Below are positions 22,831 to 34,065 of a DNA stretch of 64,000 nucleotides, one piece after another (within the stretch, counting starts at the first letter, position 1; every line of letters begins with the position of its first letter). The DNA is from Crocodylus rhombifer (taxonomy: Eukaryota; Chordata; Crocodylia; Crocodylidae): positions 510,972 to 574,971 of the forward strand of contig JAVSML010000047.1 of assembly GCA_038503035.1 (NCBI GenBank). The letters are read 5' to 3'. The notes beneath the pieces are model-generated. The model saw only the letters and a program-made list of their open reading frames with translations. It did no database searches and was not told the origin of the DNA. The position numbers and the translations under genes were made by a program.

Positions 22831-23783
22831 CATCTCAATTAATGTCAGCAACTGGATTCTCCAGGACTTCGCTTATTTTTCTTAGAGTGGTAATTATTTA
22901 AACAAACAAAAAGAAATCCTTGAGGATTATCAAAATATTTGCAGTGTTCATGACCTTTCAGTTATTCTGTTTCAGTCTAAATATGTGCATACATGAAGAA
23001 TTCAGTACTATTATTTTTGGAAATAAGTGGTAATTCTTGGCAACCACTGATCCTCTGGATCATGGTGTATGCACAAGAGGTCCATGTGACCATCACACCA
23101 AGACCTTCAGCGCATATATTTTTGCAAGAGCATGGAGGAGTAGAGGCTGCCCTACATCTACCATCCCCCCTTTAGATCATCTATACAGAGTCCAGAGGTG
23201 AGACTGAATCCAGTGGTGCAGTGCTTTCATGGTTGTAGTTTCTGCTAGAGAGCAACAGACAGAGAAAGATTAGAGCTGCTTCTGACTGCCTAATGCCTCA
23301 GCAAAGGCATGTTTCTGTTAGGGTGATGTCCCTTAGCCTTTCTCCAACCATGGAGTACCCACAAGGCAGTGAGGGCTAGGGTTTTGAGGCACACCATACT
23401 TGCTGATCTCTGGAGGTTGCAACATTGTGGTATTTTATAGGAGCTGGCCCACATTATCACCACGCCCTCCAGCTGGAAGGACCCAAATGGTACTTATTAA
23501 ATTGTTAATAGGGACTTCTCTATATATCCACAATCTAAACAGGAATTTCAGGGATATTGGTTGATAGTAACAAAACATATAATAGCTATTGAAGAACAAT
23601 GTAATCAGCTTCAGAAGAATATGGATTCTTCAAGCAAATGGAAGAAAAAGTTTCATGTGCAATCACATTTAAAAGAGTACGTCTTGGGGTAAGAAATACT
23701 GAGTATATTAAAGTGGAATAATCATAAAGTCTATTGACTGAAAAATGGATTTCTAAGTTATGGTAACAGAAAAATCTTTGTAG

Positions 23784-23836
23784 CAATTAGAATGGACAGA
23801 TCCTCATACCACCTGAGGATCTGTCCATTCTAATTG
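23784..23836. repeat. perfect 23-bp hairpin with 7-base loop
   Basis: The left arm (23784-23806) is the exact reverse complement of the right arm (23814-23836); the loop is 'taccacc'. Past one mismatch the pairing continues for about 6 more bases (left 'tttgta', right 'tacaaa'). No transposon termini or coding region surround it. Confidence 0.95.
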
Positions 23837-25306
23837 ATACAAATCATATTCTTCTTTTTAGTTTAACCATATAGTAGACCAGTCTGGATCTCCTGTAACT
23901 TCAGGGTGGTTGGTTTAATTTGCATTAGTTCAGGATCTAACCTAGGAATATTGAATCATATCTAAGGATTCAGTAGTATACTTTCCACTCAGTCTTTTTG
24001 CATTCCTTTTATCTATCCACCGGACCTAACGCTTACATGATGACAAATTTGGTTTAAGGAAAATATCCTATTTGCCATAATTGTATTAAAATGTCTAATA
24101 ATAGACAACACCTTTGTTGTTATCTAAATGCTGGAGAACAAGAACCATTTAAATCCAACTAACCTGAATAATTAGGTTGATATTACATTTTGTGAAAAAA
24201 AATATGTTGTTGGGCTACTTTGTACATAGCACATTTCATGATTCTATAGCAAGCTGTAACAGAACTCAGGTTTATCTGCTGCTCTGTAGGTTAATCAAAT
24301 GATTTGTGTGTCAGGGGGTTGGCTATTAGAGGATTTGAAGTTATAAATCTTTGGGAGTAGAAGGAAAACAAGAGATAGACAACAGCTTATTGTAGGTTCT
24401 TGTGGTCTTCAGGCAGGCTTTTGAACAGAAATTTTGAATTATGCAAATCAGTCTGTGCTTTTCTTAAGCTTGCACTTTTCAAAAACTGCAAGACAGGTGG
24501 ATAGAGGTTCACTAATGTGACCCATCTTGAATAATTTTTATAAATATTCTCAGCTATTCATAGCTCAAATAATGAATCAGGCTCATCTATATCTCATGCA
24601 CTACCGCTACTTATTTCTCTATTCTTAGTATTCAGTTAAGTGTTTTTGTTATATGCCGATTAAACTAATGGAAAGAAGGATTATTTCTATCATAGCATCA
24701 AACAAATCTGGCCTTTATATAACAAACATCATGAAAAAAACATTTTAATAATTGCTGCTCAGTTTCCTGGATTATTACTTGTAATGCCAGTGCTTGATAA
24801 TCATATCATTGTTTTTATGACATTCTTGGTGCAGAATCCGCAGAAGGGGAACATTTTCTACATTTCTGTGTGCTCTATATTTTTTCTACATTGAAGTATG
24901 ATGATAGATCTTTTTTCCTTGCACAGTAATCTGCCCTCTGTATCTTTAAATAAATATTAAATGACTATGCTTGTGATTGCTTTGCCCTCCTTTCCCCCAC
25001 TTTTCTCTTCTGAACCAATTTCCCTCACCTCTTTAATAAAGTACTCAAGCAATGAGAAAAGCCTTGTTCATACATCTTTTTCAAGTGAAAAGTATTTAAC
25101 TAATGACACTTTTGATTAAGAAATAAGGGCTAAACAGAGTCAGAAATTAAGATCTGATTGGAAATCTTGGAGTCTGCAAAACCAGGTTAAATGAAAGTTG
25201 AAAAGGTTCTGATCTTATATTGTTTTATTAATGGCTTAGACTCATTTTCTCAAACCAGCAGTTTTAATTAGAGATATGCACAGCAAGGATTACCCACTTT
25301 TACCCA

Positions 25307-25344
25307 TGCAGGTAATTGCCAATCTAGCTAGCCAATTACCTGCA
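25307..25344. repeat. 12-bp hairpin
   Basis: 'tgcaggtaattg' (25307-25318) pairs with 'caattacctgca' (25333-25344) around a 14-base loop containing 'ctagctag'. The context is unexplained. Confidence 0.85.
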
Positions 25345-25440
25345 AACTTTTGGAATGGTGAACTACTGAATACAGAAATGTGAGGAGATTCTGTTCTTAT
25401 AAATTACTTAGGAACAGCTTTTCTTTCCCCAAACTGTAGA

Positions 25441-25572
25441 CACTGAAAGTGTGTTTGCAAAGATTTCAAGATATTCCACTGAGATAGTGTGACACTGCAC
25501 TATATCAGTCATGGATTTATGGAAAATTGATTGTGTCAAACTAATATCTTTTCTGATGAGATTACAAATGTA
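25441..25572 (+). mobile_element. CR1-like LINE, left part of a copy split by a hAT MITE
   Basis: Plus-strand frames give 'ISVMDLWKIDCVKLISFLMR', a decayed form of the 'HGFxxxRSCQTNLISFxD' block of CR1 reverse transcriptase. The match continues on the far side of the MITE at 26301 onward. The left boundary is approximate. Confidence 0.6.
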
Positions 25573-25580
25573 GTTGATAT

Positions 25581-26300
25581 TAGGGCTGTGTGAAGGTTTG
25601 GTCACTGATTTGATTCAGAGGAGAGTCTCCAAATCCAAATCAAATCAGGAGACCCATTAATCTCTCTGAATTGAATCGGAAGCCTTGATTCAGAGAGATT
25701 CGATGATTCGGCCATAGACACAGCTTTATATGTTTTTTCTGCATACTTCAAGGTACCAGGCACAGCTTTTGAATGCTGAGATGGTGGGACAGATAGAGCG
25801 TCCCACAGGAGCTCGGGGGGTCCCCCATGTGATTGGCGGTGGGCCTGGAAGTGGACCAGAAGCACTTCCAGTTCTGCGGTGGAGTGTGCCGGGGGGGGGC
25901 ACCTGGGGTCCCCTCGCAGCCGATCACTGAGGGCGAGGGGGGGTTCCCCATGCACTTGGTGATGGACCAGAAATGGACTGCAAGAACTTTTGGTCCACTT
26001 CTGGGGCCACCGCCAAGCATGTGGAGGACCCCCCCCGCCACCACCATGCTCCTGTGGGCTGCTCCATCTGCCCCACCATCTCAGCATTCACAAGCCACAC
26101 CTGGTACCTTGAGGTACATAGAAAAACTATATAAAGCTGTGTCTATGGCCAAATCGGTGTAAATCAGAATTGAATCTTCAGATTCAGATTTGGCTGAATT
26201 GAATCAGGACAGTGATCGGAATCAGTGAATCGAATTACTGTCCCCTGAATTGGGCTGAATCCGAATCCAAATCGAATGCGGCCTGCTTCACACACCCCTA
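25581..26300. mobile_element. hAT MITE, 720 bp, with long inverted arms
   Basis: It starts 'tagggctgtgtgaag' and ends with the inverted form 'cttcacacaccccta'. The flanks 'gttgatat' (25573-25580) and 'attgagat' (26301-26308) match at 6 of 8 bases, consistent with an old 8-bp hAT target duplication. The outer ~190 bp on each side form an imperfect inverted repeat, for example 'catacttcaaggtaccaggc' against 'ctggtaccttgaggtacata'. Subterminal GATTCGG/GATTTGG words are dense. The centre is GC-rich and has no transposase; the 161- and 109-codon frames across it are artefacts. A truncated relative is at 31748-32199. Confidence 0.85.
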
Positions 26301-26308
26301 ATTGAGAT

Positions 26309-26760
26309 CAGTGATAATAGTGATGTTACAGATTTCTGTGAAGCATTTGACTTTGTACCACATAATATTTTGATTAACATCAAAATTAGCATAGCACACA
26401 CAATCAGTCCAGTCCCTAACATCTATGAATCTATTCATTAAATACATAAAAAGCTGGTTAAACAATAAGTTTAGAACTGTAACTGCAAGTAGAGACTTAT
26501 CATCCAGTGGCTATGCTTCTAGAGACCTTCTTTAGGGATTGATTTTTGCCCCTATATTCGATTTTTAAAAAATTACTAGTCACTGGCAGAAAAGCATAAA
26601 ATCATTACTTAATATGTTTCAGAGTATACAAGAGTCTTGGAATGGTAAATAACGAAGATGATAGGTCAGTCACGCAGAGTAAGCTAACTGTGTGGTAAAT
26701 TGGGTACCAGAAAACAGCATATGTTTCAGCATGGCCCAGGGTGAAGGCATACACCTAAAA
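26309..26760 (+). mobile_element. CR1-like LINE, right part of the split copy
   Basis: Immediately after the MITE the plus strand encodes 'DFCEAFDFVPHNILIN', the well-known 'DFSKAFDTVPHNILI' block of CR1-type reverse transcriptase. Later, 'GIDFCPYI' matches the block after 'GSVLGP' in decayed form, and 'RVLEWXXNEDD' lies near 26625. The frames are broken and the copy fades by about 26760. Confidence 0.75.
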
Positions 26761-29700
26761 GCAAAAACTGCAGATTAAAAACAGAGGATAGGCAACTGTA
26801 TCCTGGAAAGCAATGACTCCAAGAAAAGGGGTCATGCTGGAATTCAGCTGACCTTGAGGTACCAGTGCAGCTAATTTAGGGGGTGGCTTGATCACAGGTC
26901 TACAATGGTATGCACTTTCTTGGCATATCCTAGGAGGAATACTTCTGCTTGTACCTGTAAAACCCAGAAATATGATGATGTTTCCCCTCTTGGGCAACAT
27001 CATACTTTGTGGGCACTTTAAAGACCTTGGTCTCCAGGATGCTTGAGATCACCTGTTGGCCATGCCCCTAGCACAGTTTCACTGCCATATTTCCAGGTTC
27101 AGCTTGTGCAAATTTGAGGGGGTGGGAGGAGCAGGGCATCCCTAGAGGCAAGTTTAGGACATGTTATAGACGTACAGTAATTATTTCCATGGTGTAAGAG
27201 AATGCCATAATATAGGACTCTTCAATATGGGAGACAAAGGACAGAAAATAAAGCTAGGCAAATTCAGATGTGAAATAATGTGCATGTTTTTAACATGGAT
27301 TTAATTAGCCATTAAAACAATTTGGCAAAAGTTAAAATTCCATTGCTGGAAACCTTTAAATTGAGAATGAATGGTTTTCTGAAAGATAATTTTCTACCTA
27401 TGGGCCACAGGGCTGTGTTATCTGGCCTGTGGGGTTCCTGCTGGTCCAGAAATTTAGCAGCAGTGGAACAGTGGCAGCATCTACTATGTTGACTTGGGTA
27501 TCAATATTTTTGGTAACATTTTTTGTAAAGTGACCTGTGGATGTGTAGTCTGCTGCATGATTATCACTTAGGTTGGTCTAAAAAGGTGCATATGGAATCT
27601 CTAGTTTTTCTCTGTTAGCTGGTTATACAAATCAAGAGCTAGATCTCCTTGAATGAGAATGCATTCCTTCTGGACAATGGATACCACAAAGCAATGATTT
27701 TCACAGTCCGCAGCTGGAAATCCGATTTCTAATGTAATTGAGACTCGATATAATATAATTGAGACTTACAATAGCTTTGTAAAGTGGCATTAAAGTTTTT
27801 GGTGGAATCTTTCAAAGCACCTGGCTGAAGAGGATAGATTCCATTAAAAGCTGATGCGACATTTGCACTTCAGTCACTTAATTCCTTTGATTCTCACCCC
27901 TTGGATCACTAGAAGAAGCTGGCTAGGAGCTATTAGAAGAATCAGACCAGAGGGATGATGTTCTCACAACACCTGCAACTAAAGGATTGACCACCTTAAT
28001 ATCCATTTTATCCACAGAGTCAGCTTGAGCTCTCCTACGAATTGTTTTGGTTACAGCCCAACTTGTATTTTAATTGTTTTTTTCGAAAGAAGTGTTCTAT
28101 TGGCAATGACCACTAATTCATTTTCATTATCATTAGTGATTGGATTCACTAACTAGACAAAGATGAAGAACAAAAAAGAAATGGAAAAACTGAATATCCT
28201 ATGGTTTAGGGATGTTATCTAAAAAAGAAAAATATTGGGGGCATGGGAGATTTAATTGATGAAGCAAATATATATAAAATGAGGTCACACTAGCAATGTG
28301 GCTTGTTGTTCCCTACTAGTGCCTCTGTCTAGAGGTGTATACATCTGCTATTGCTTCAAATTAATAAGTATGCCCATTTAGCACAGGCAGCAATGGTTTG
28401 GTCCTTGCAAACCAGCACCATTCTCAAGATGTTTTGCATATGTATTTGATATTATTAATCTTGAAATTTTTCTTGAAACTTCTCCATTTTTTTGCTTGTC
28501 AAACTGAACATGAAGATTTTTTTACTGTGTCTAATGATGATCTGTCAAAGCAGTCCCTTCAACTTCTGGGTTTCAAGCCTGAATTCATTTTTTTTTGCTT
28601 GGCTCTTTTTATGTTTCCCCATTGTTTTTTAAGCAATGTAGGATAGCTTTGAGAACTGAAAAAAGTAGGAGCAAAAGGAAGAACAAAAACCATCTTGGCT
28701 AGGTTTTTAGTTAAGTTTTCTCACCCCACATTAATGCAATATGATAGCACATGCTGTGTTCAAGCCAGCCTTTTTTCTTAGGGAGCTCCCAGGATGGAAA
28801 TATAATTGGCTCTAAATGTACAGATGCTTTATGTACAAAAATATAATATCATATTTTTCCTTGCAATAAAGGAGGATTTTGTAATAAAGAAAAGAACTGT
28901 TTCTGGCAAGTTGCAGAAGGTTTATGAATGATGGATAAAGTATTTGCTCTTTCTCCTTATGCACTTGCAGCGGCCTCTGGCTCAGAACAATATTCCCATG
29001 CTTTATTTAATTCCTGTTTGAGCCTGAACGATCGAAACTGAAAACCCCCGATCAGCAATATTGCACTTCTAATGTTGTCAGGATTTCCTACAGGCAAGTC
29101 TAGTAAATTGCCAGGGCATGCTAGGGTATGGGATGCTAATTTAGGAAGTTGAAAATTATCTTAATAAAAAATGAGTAGTGCTGTGAATAGCAGCAGTTTG
29201 TTTACTTGAGAATAAACCTCTCAAGAGTGAGCCCCTTCAGATCTGTGCAGCTGAGAGTCCTGGCCCCAGGTCCTGTTGAAATCAGCAGGGTTTGTCATAT
29301 ATAATGAGGAGAATGTCTGGGGCACCAAAGTGCATGTGCCCTTTGTGATCTGGTCCTTCTGCCATCATGCATACAGCAACTTGGCTTCAGGGAGTGACAG
29401 TTTAGAATATGGTTTCACAGACTTTCTTGTATTCTTTTCTTCTCACGGAGTGAGAATCTGATGCAACTGATGTTGAATTTCCTAGGAGAGATGTAATTCT
29501 TTATTCAGTCCCAAACCAACAAAGTAGTTAAGCACATGATTTGCTGGATAGATTAACAATAGCATAACCGTTGCTAGAACTTGTAACACTTGCTGTTGAA
29601 CTTGATAAGGATATTGTTTAAAGGAAGTCATACAAAAATATATAATTAATACAAAAATAACTTGTGTTGTTTTAATAAGAACTATTATGGATGTTGAGAA

Positions 29701-30486
29701 TCCATAGGAGAGGGTAAGAAATAGATTTTGAGTTTAAAATAGATCAATATGGAATTCTTTAGCTTGTGTAAAACTTTTAGGAAAAGGATGAATTCTTTCC
29801 TGTGTTTATGCAACATCTGGTACAATTAGGCCTCATCCCGACTGGGGCCAATGAGAGCTACCATATTATAAATATTTAATAACACCACCACAAGGAATGT
29901 CCCCTTCTAAAGAGATGTTATGTGCCAGGTATGCCTGATGTTTCATGGGCCTGAGGTATATATTTCTAAGCATGTAGTCTAGTATTAGTGAATGGGTCCT
30001 GTGGGGCTGCTTGAAGAAGCAAAGAACAACAAATAAATCAATTGGCAGCTGAATGTGAGATACCACTTTGCGGTGTGGAGACGAGAACAGAAGATCAGTC
30101 GTCTTCAAACTTTTGCTCTAAAAACCTGCTTTTTGTGCTTCATCTCTGCATCAAAGTAGGAGCAGAATATTTTAAAGTCCAGTGAATGAAGCTTCTCTGA
30201 GGCCCAAATGCTTTTGTCCTTCAAGGTGCCTTGGAGCTTGTGAGGTTACTACTAGAAAGCTTATTCTTTAGGAGCTTGAAAAAGCAATGGAAATTTGTCA
30301 GTGTGTGACTCTAAGTCCCTAAAGCCAGTGGAAATACTGGAAGATAAGGCAATGTGCTTAGAATATGAACACAGCACAGTGAGCTCTCTAGGAATCTTTT
30401 TTTTTTCAAGGTGTTGATGTAGCTGTAATCCACTGGAGACTGTATAGACTGGGGGAATGAGGAGAAAGCAACTTTTAGGTGATTAT
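26761..30486. other. AT-rich stretch, no gene seen
   Basis: About 3.7 kb with no supported gene. A patch near 27400-27550 ('tgggccacagggctg', 'ggcctgtggggttcc') resembles the edge of a hAT-type MITE like the one at 59791-60245, but no termini are visible. The stretch around 28970-29090 is locally less AT-rich and not repeat-like. Short open frames (up to 82 codons) have no recognised family. Confidence 0.45.
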
Positions 30487-31140
30487 AGTTTCATAGTTTC
30501 ATAGTTTCTAGGGTCGGAAGGGACCTGAGCAGATCATCTAGTCCGACCCCCTGTCATGGCAGGAAAGAATACTGGGGTCAGATGACCCCAGCAAGATGTT
30601 CATCTAGCCTCCTTTTAAAGACCCCGAGGGTAGGGGCCTGCACCACTTCTCTTGGAAGCTGGTTCCAGACCCTAGCCGCCCTGACCGTGAAGTAGCGCCT
30701 CCTGATATCCAGCCTAAATCTACCCTCTGCCAGCTTGTGACTGTTATTCCTGGTCACTCCTGGCGGTGCTCGGGGGAACAGTGACTCCCCCAATGCCTGC
30801 TGATCCCCCCTGACTAGTTTATAACAGGCCACTAGATCCCCCCTCAGCCTTCTCTTTTGGAGGCTGAACAGGTTCAGGTCCCGCAGCCTGTCCTCATAGG
30901 GCCTGCCCTGTTGTCCCCTGATCATGCAAGTGGCCTCCTCTGGACCCTCTCCATGCTGTCGACACCCCTCTTGAAGTGCGGCGCCCAGAACTGGACACAG
31001 TACTCCAACTGTGGCCTGACCAGTGCCGCACAGAGGGGGAGGATCACCTCCTTGGACCTGCTCGAGATGCATCTGTGGATGCATGCCAAGGTGCAGTTGG
31101 CCTTCCTAACTGCCTCTCCACACTGTCGGAGATGGTGGTA
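30487..31140 (-). mobile_element. CR1 LINE 3' end
   Basis: On the minus strand the C-terminal part of ORF2 is readable: 'MIRGQQGRPYEDRLRDLNLF' leads to 'KRRLRGDLVACYKLVRG', 'RNNSHKLAEGRFRLDIRRRY' and 'VWNQLPREVVQAPTLGVFKR' (about 30910-30590). The short CR1 3' UTR ('ggtcggaagggacctgagca' in plus orientation) follows, and the element ends in three octamers of the 'catagttt' type at 30484-30508. Truncation is on the 5' side, as usual for CR1. It is closely similar to the tail of the copy at 62700-63967. Confidence 0.95.
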
Positions 31141-31712
31141 TCAGAATTGGTTAGGTATTATACAAACCCATTAGGAAAAATGTCTCCTCTCTAAAGGGCA
31201 TGATACTTTTCTCATTGCTATTGTGAATCAGGACTAACTGTATTGAAGTCAATGCGTCACACTGCAGTAGTAACACTGTGAAAGCTGAATCGGGTCCTAA
31301 TTCAGGGTTCAAATGTAAGTCAGCATGCAGGGTCATTTATACTTCTTTTATCCTTTGCACTGGTTACACATATTATGACATAAAGTTTAGACAGAGAGAG
31401 AGAGATCGCAGTAGGTGGCTACTCCCACTTTTTGTATGTAGGCAAAAAGGGATTAGACTGTGGATGGAGAACTGGTCCATGTGGTTGAGTTGGAGCATAA
31501 ACTTCTCTTGAAAAAAATCAGTGTAACTTATTTCCCTATGAAATCAGGGAAAGCCAGGAACAGAATTGACTGACAAAAAAAAAAATTAAGTTCACCCCAT
31601 ATATGTGACTTCATATATTGTATAACCTAGCTAGGACAAACCAGCTACATATTATTTAAATTAACTTTACAGATCTCCTGAGAGATTCACTGATGTGGAA
31701 AGATCTGGGTTA
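31141..31712. other. no gene seen
   Basis: AT-rich. A weak trace of the old palindromic amniote repeat may be present near 31220-31280 ('tgtattgaagtcaatgcgtc'). Confidence 0.4.
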
Positions 31713-31747
31713 GGTAGGTGACTGTAAATCACCTACAGTTACCTACC
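31713..31747. repeat. 14-bp hairpin, one mismatch
   Basis: 'ggtaggtgactgta' (31713-31726) pairs with 'tacagttacctacc' (31734-31747) around a 7-base loop. It lies at the left edge of the truncated hAT MITE. Confidence 0.85.
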
Positions 31748-32199
31748 AAACTGGTAGCCTCCTGGGTCTCAGGGGTTGGGGAGGAGCACACACAGGGTTC
31801 TCTCTGGCTGATCGCTGAGGTGGGAGGGCAAGCCTCCCCTCCCCTCCCCCCTGCACACTCCCCAGCAGAACTGGAAATGGACCAGAAGTACTTCTGGTCC
31901 ACTTCTGGGTTTGCTACCAAGCATCTGGAGGCCTTCCCCCTCCTCCCCCCTACTTGCACTCCTGTGGGATGCTCCATGTGCATCACAGCCTTGACGAGCC
32001 ATATCTGGTACCTTGAGGTATGTAGAAAAAACATTTAAAAGCTGTTTCTGTGTCCGAATCACTGATTCTCTGGATCAGCATCGAATCTTCAGATTCAGCC
32101 AAATCAAATCAGGGACAGTGATCCAAATTAATTAATTGAATCACTGCCCCTGATTTGGGCCAAATCTGAATTGAATAGGGCCGGCTTTGTACACCCCTA
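31748..32199. mobile_element. hAT MITE, left-truncated relative of the 25581 element
   Basis: From about 31810 it aligns by eye with 25920-26300: 'tgatcgctgagg', 'ggtccacttctggg', 'tcctgtgggatgctccatgt', 'tctggtaccttgaggtatgt', then the GATTC-rich end region and the terminus 'tttgtacaccccta' at 32186-32199. The left inverted arm is missing. It has no transposase. Confidence 0.75.
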
Positions 32200-33869
32200 C
32201 TGCGCACTAGTGTCAGTGATCGGCTTTTTAGGTGACAGTACTGCATAGTAACCTAATATTACTGTGCAGTAGTGTATTAACACTGTCTGTGCTGTGATGT
32301 GCTACTGCATGGTGTTATTTGGCTACTGCACAGTGTTTCATGTAGATCTGCAAACTAAGTATGACTATTTTGCTGCTGAGGCACTGTAAGTAGGTACTGC
32401 CCTTCGCTTAGTGCAGGTTGCAAGGTGTCAATCCAGCCTTCATGGATTGTGTTTGTACTTGGTGACTTAGACACACCTTAGGAACATCGGATTGAGGAAC
32501 TTTTTCCATATGCTATAAATGGGTTCAGTCTGCTTTTTCAAGTTACAGGGATTAATCTCACCAGTTACTGAAGTAGGGGAAGTATGTCCTTCAAATTTTG
32601 CATTTAGGGCTTAATTAGCAATCCCACATCCTGCATAGTAACAGTTCTGCTTAGAATGCAATAACTAGCTTCTTGCATCACTGTTCAAGTGTTTAATGGG
32701 GAGTGGAAATGATATATGACTTTATACCCTGGTAAACCTGCTGCTTTGCTGTGCTTAGTAGTAAGCACTATCATTTAGAATACAGGAAACATAACAAGGG
32801 TTCCTTTGGGGGTGTATGATTTTATTTTTCTACCTAAACTGATTGTAGGTACAGGAAGTCAAACGGTGGAGGGAAATGAGAGGTGGGAATGAAGAGACAG
32901 AGTGAGAGAGGGGAGGGGGACTTCAAAAGGACAGAAAGGAAGTGAAAAGATAGGGAATAGTAAAAAGAGGAAGTGACTGAGAGACAAAGAACCAATTTAT
33001 GATTGAATGATCCCTTCTCTGTAAGTGGGGAGGTAGCGATTTCACGCACATGCACACATGGGTGTGTGTGTGTGTATCTGTATATATATATGTGTATGTA
33101 TGTATGTATGTGCACATACACATGCAGAGAGAGTAATACATAATAGCAAGTAAATGGAAGGGAAAAGTAAGGAGCTAATGAGAGGCAAAATTAGAAAAAG
33201 AAAAGGAAGTGTACTGAAGTGATAAAGGTTGATATGGAAAAAATGACACATTAAAATATTAAATATTATAAAACTTATTCTGAGGAAATATAGCCCCTGA
33301 AAATGACTTGAAAAGAGAGTTCAGCAGATATAAAAAGAAGAGGACAGTAAATGAATACAAAGGAAATGAAGAAGTAAAGATTAAACAATATATTAAATGC
33401 ATATTTTATAAAAAAAGTTTATGACATTTTCTACAGGTATTGAGATTAAAATATAGTTAAATTGAATGAAGACATCAATTTTAAAGAAAAAATACAATTT
33501 TTCTATAGACTATCAACCTACAGCCCAGTAATCTATTAATGTTAATTCTTGCTCAGAATGATTTATTTACTTTACATCCTGTACCACCTCTCAGCTGTTC
33601 TTCAGTTTTCTGGAAACTGAATGCAGATCCTTCTCATCACCAACATGTAAGGTCACCTGTGCCTTTATTTTAGGCTTTCCCAATGTACAAGGGGTCATAA
33701 ATAAGATAACAAAGCAACTTTAAATCTGGTATTCCCTAAGTGGCGTCTGATTTTTTTTTTCAATCTAAATAATATATGGAGGTTTAAATGAATTTTCTAT
33801 ATGTTATGAGGAAAAAAAAGTGAAAACAAATTCTATTCTCCTCCATTCGCAGCAGGTTTTACACTTTGA
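32200..33869. other. no gene seen
   Basis: The first ~150 bases ('actgcacagtgtttcatgta' near 32330) may be a fragment of MITE family 1. Around 32860-33250 is a purine-rich, GGAGAG-like low-complexity stretch with a TG/TATG microsatellite. The long minus-strand frames there are products of low complexity. Confidence 0.45.
33061..33111 (+). repeat. (GT)n / (TA)n / (GTAT)n microsatellite
   Basis: About eight GT units, then TA units, then about five GTAT units in direct succession. Confidence 0.95.
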
Positions 33870-34065
33870 GCATTAAGAGTTAGAATAGTTCACTACTCTA
33901 TGGAAGACCTGAGTTGGATTACCTGCACTGCCATTAATTTCTGGTATGACCATGGGCCTAAGAGTTACTGTCTCTGTGCCTTGGTTACCATCTGCACAAA
34001 GAAGAATAATATATCTGTTTCTTATAAAGGTGTTGTGAGGACAAATGCAATAAAGAATGTGGGGA
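33870..34065 (+). repeat. MIR SINE, old copy
   Basis: The order of phrases follows the MIR consensus as I know it: 'gacctgagttggattacc' (the 'gcctgggttcgaatcc' block), 'tctggtatgaccatgggc' (the 'tgtgtgaccttgggc' block), 'tctctgtgccttggttacca' (the 'tctgtgcctcagtttcc' block), 'tctgcacaaagaagaataat', and 'aaggtgttgtgaggac' (the 'gggttgttgtgagga' block). Its tRNA-like 5' part is poorly preserved. MIR is of ancient amniote age, so heavy divergence is expected. Confidence 0.8.

Larger units (their letters stand above)
22831..25440. other. AT-rich stretch, no gene seen
   Basis: About 2.6 kb with no coding region or recognised interspersed repeat. It contains a perfect 23-bp hairpin (23784-23836) and a 12-bp hairpin (25307-25344), both described separately. 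Near 25270 'tagagatatgcacag' weakly resembles a hAT terminus. Confidence 0.5.

Noticed and set aside
29276..29461. 61-codon plus-strand frame as a possible exon
   Set aside because: It has no recognised domain and no convincing splice sites, and frames of similar length occur throughout by chance.
32834..33251. Minus-strand frames of 69-95 codons, Tyr/His/Thr-rich
   Set aside because: They are translation of a TG/TATG microsatellite and purine-rich low-complexity sequence.
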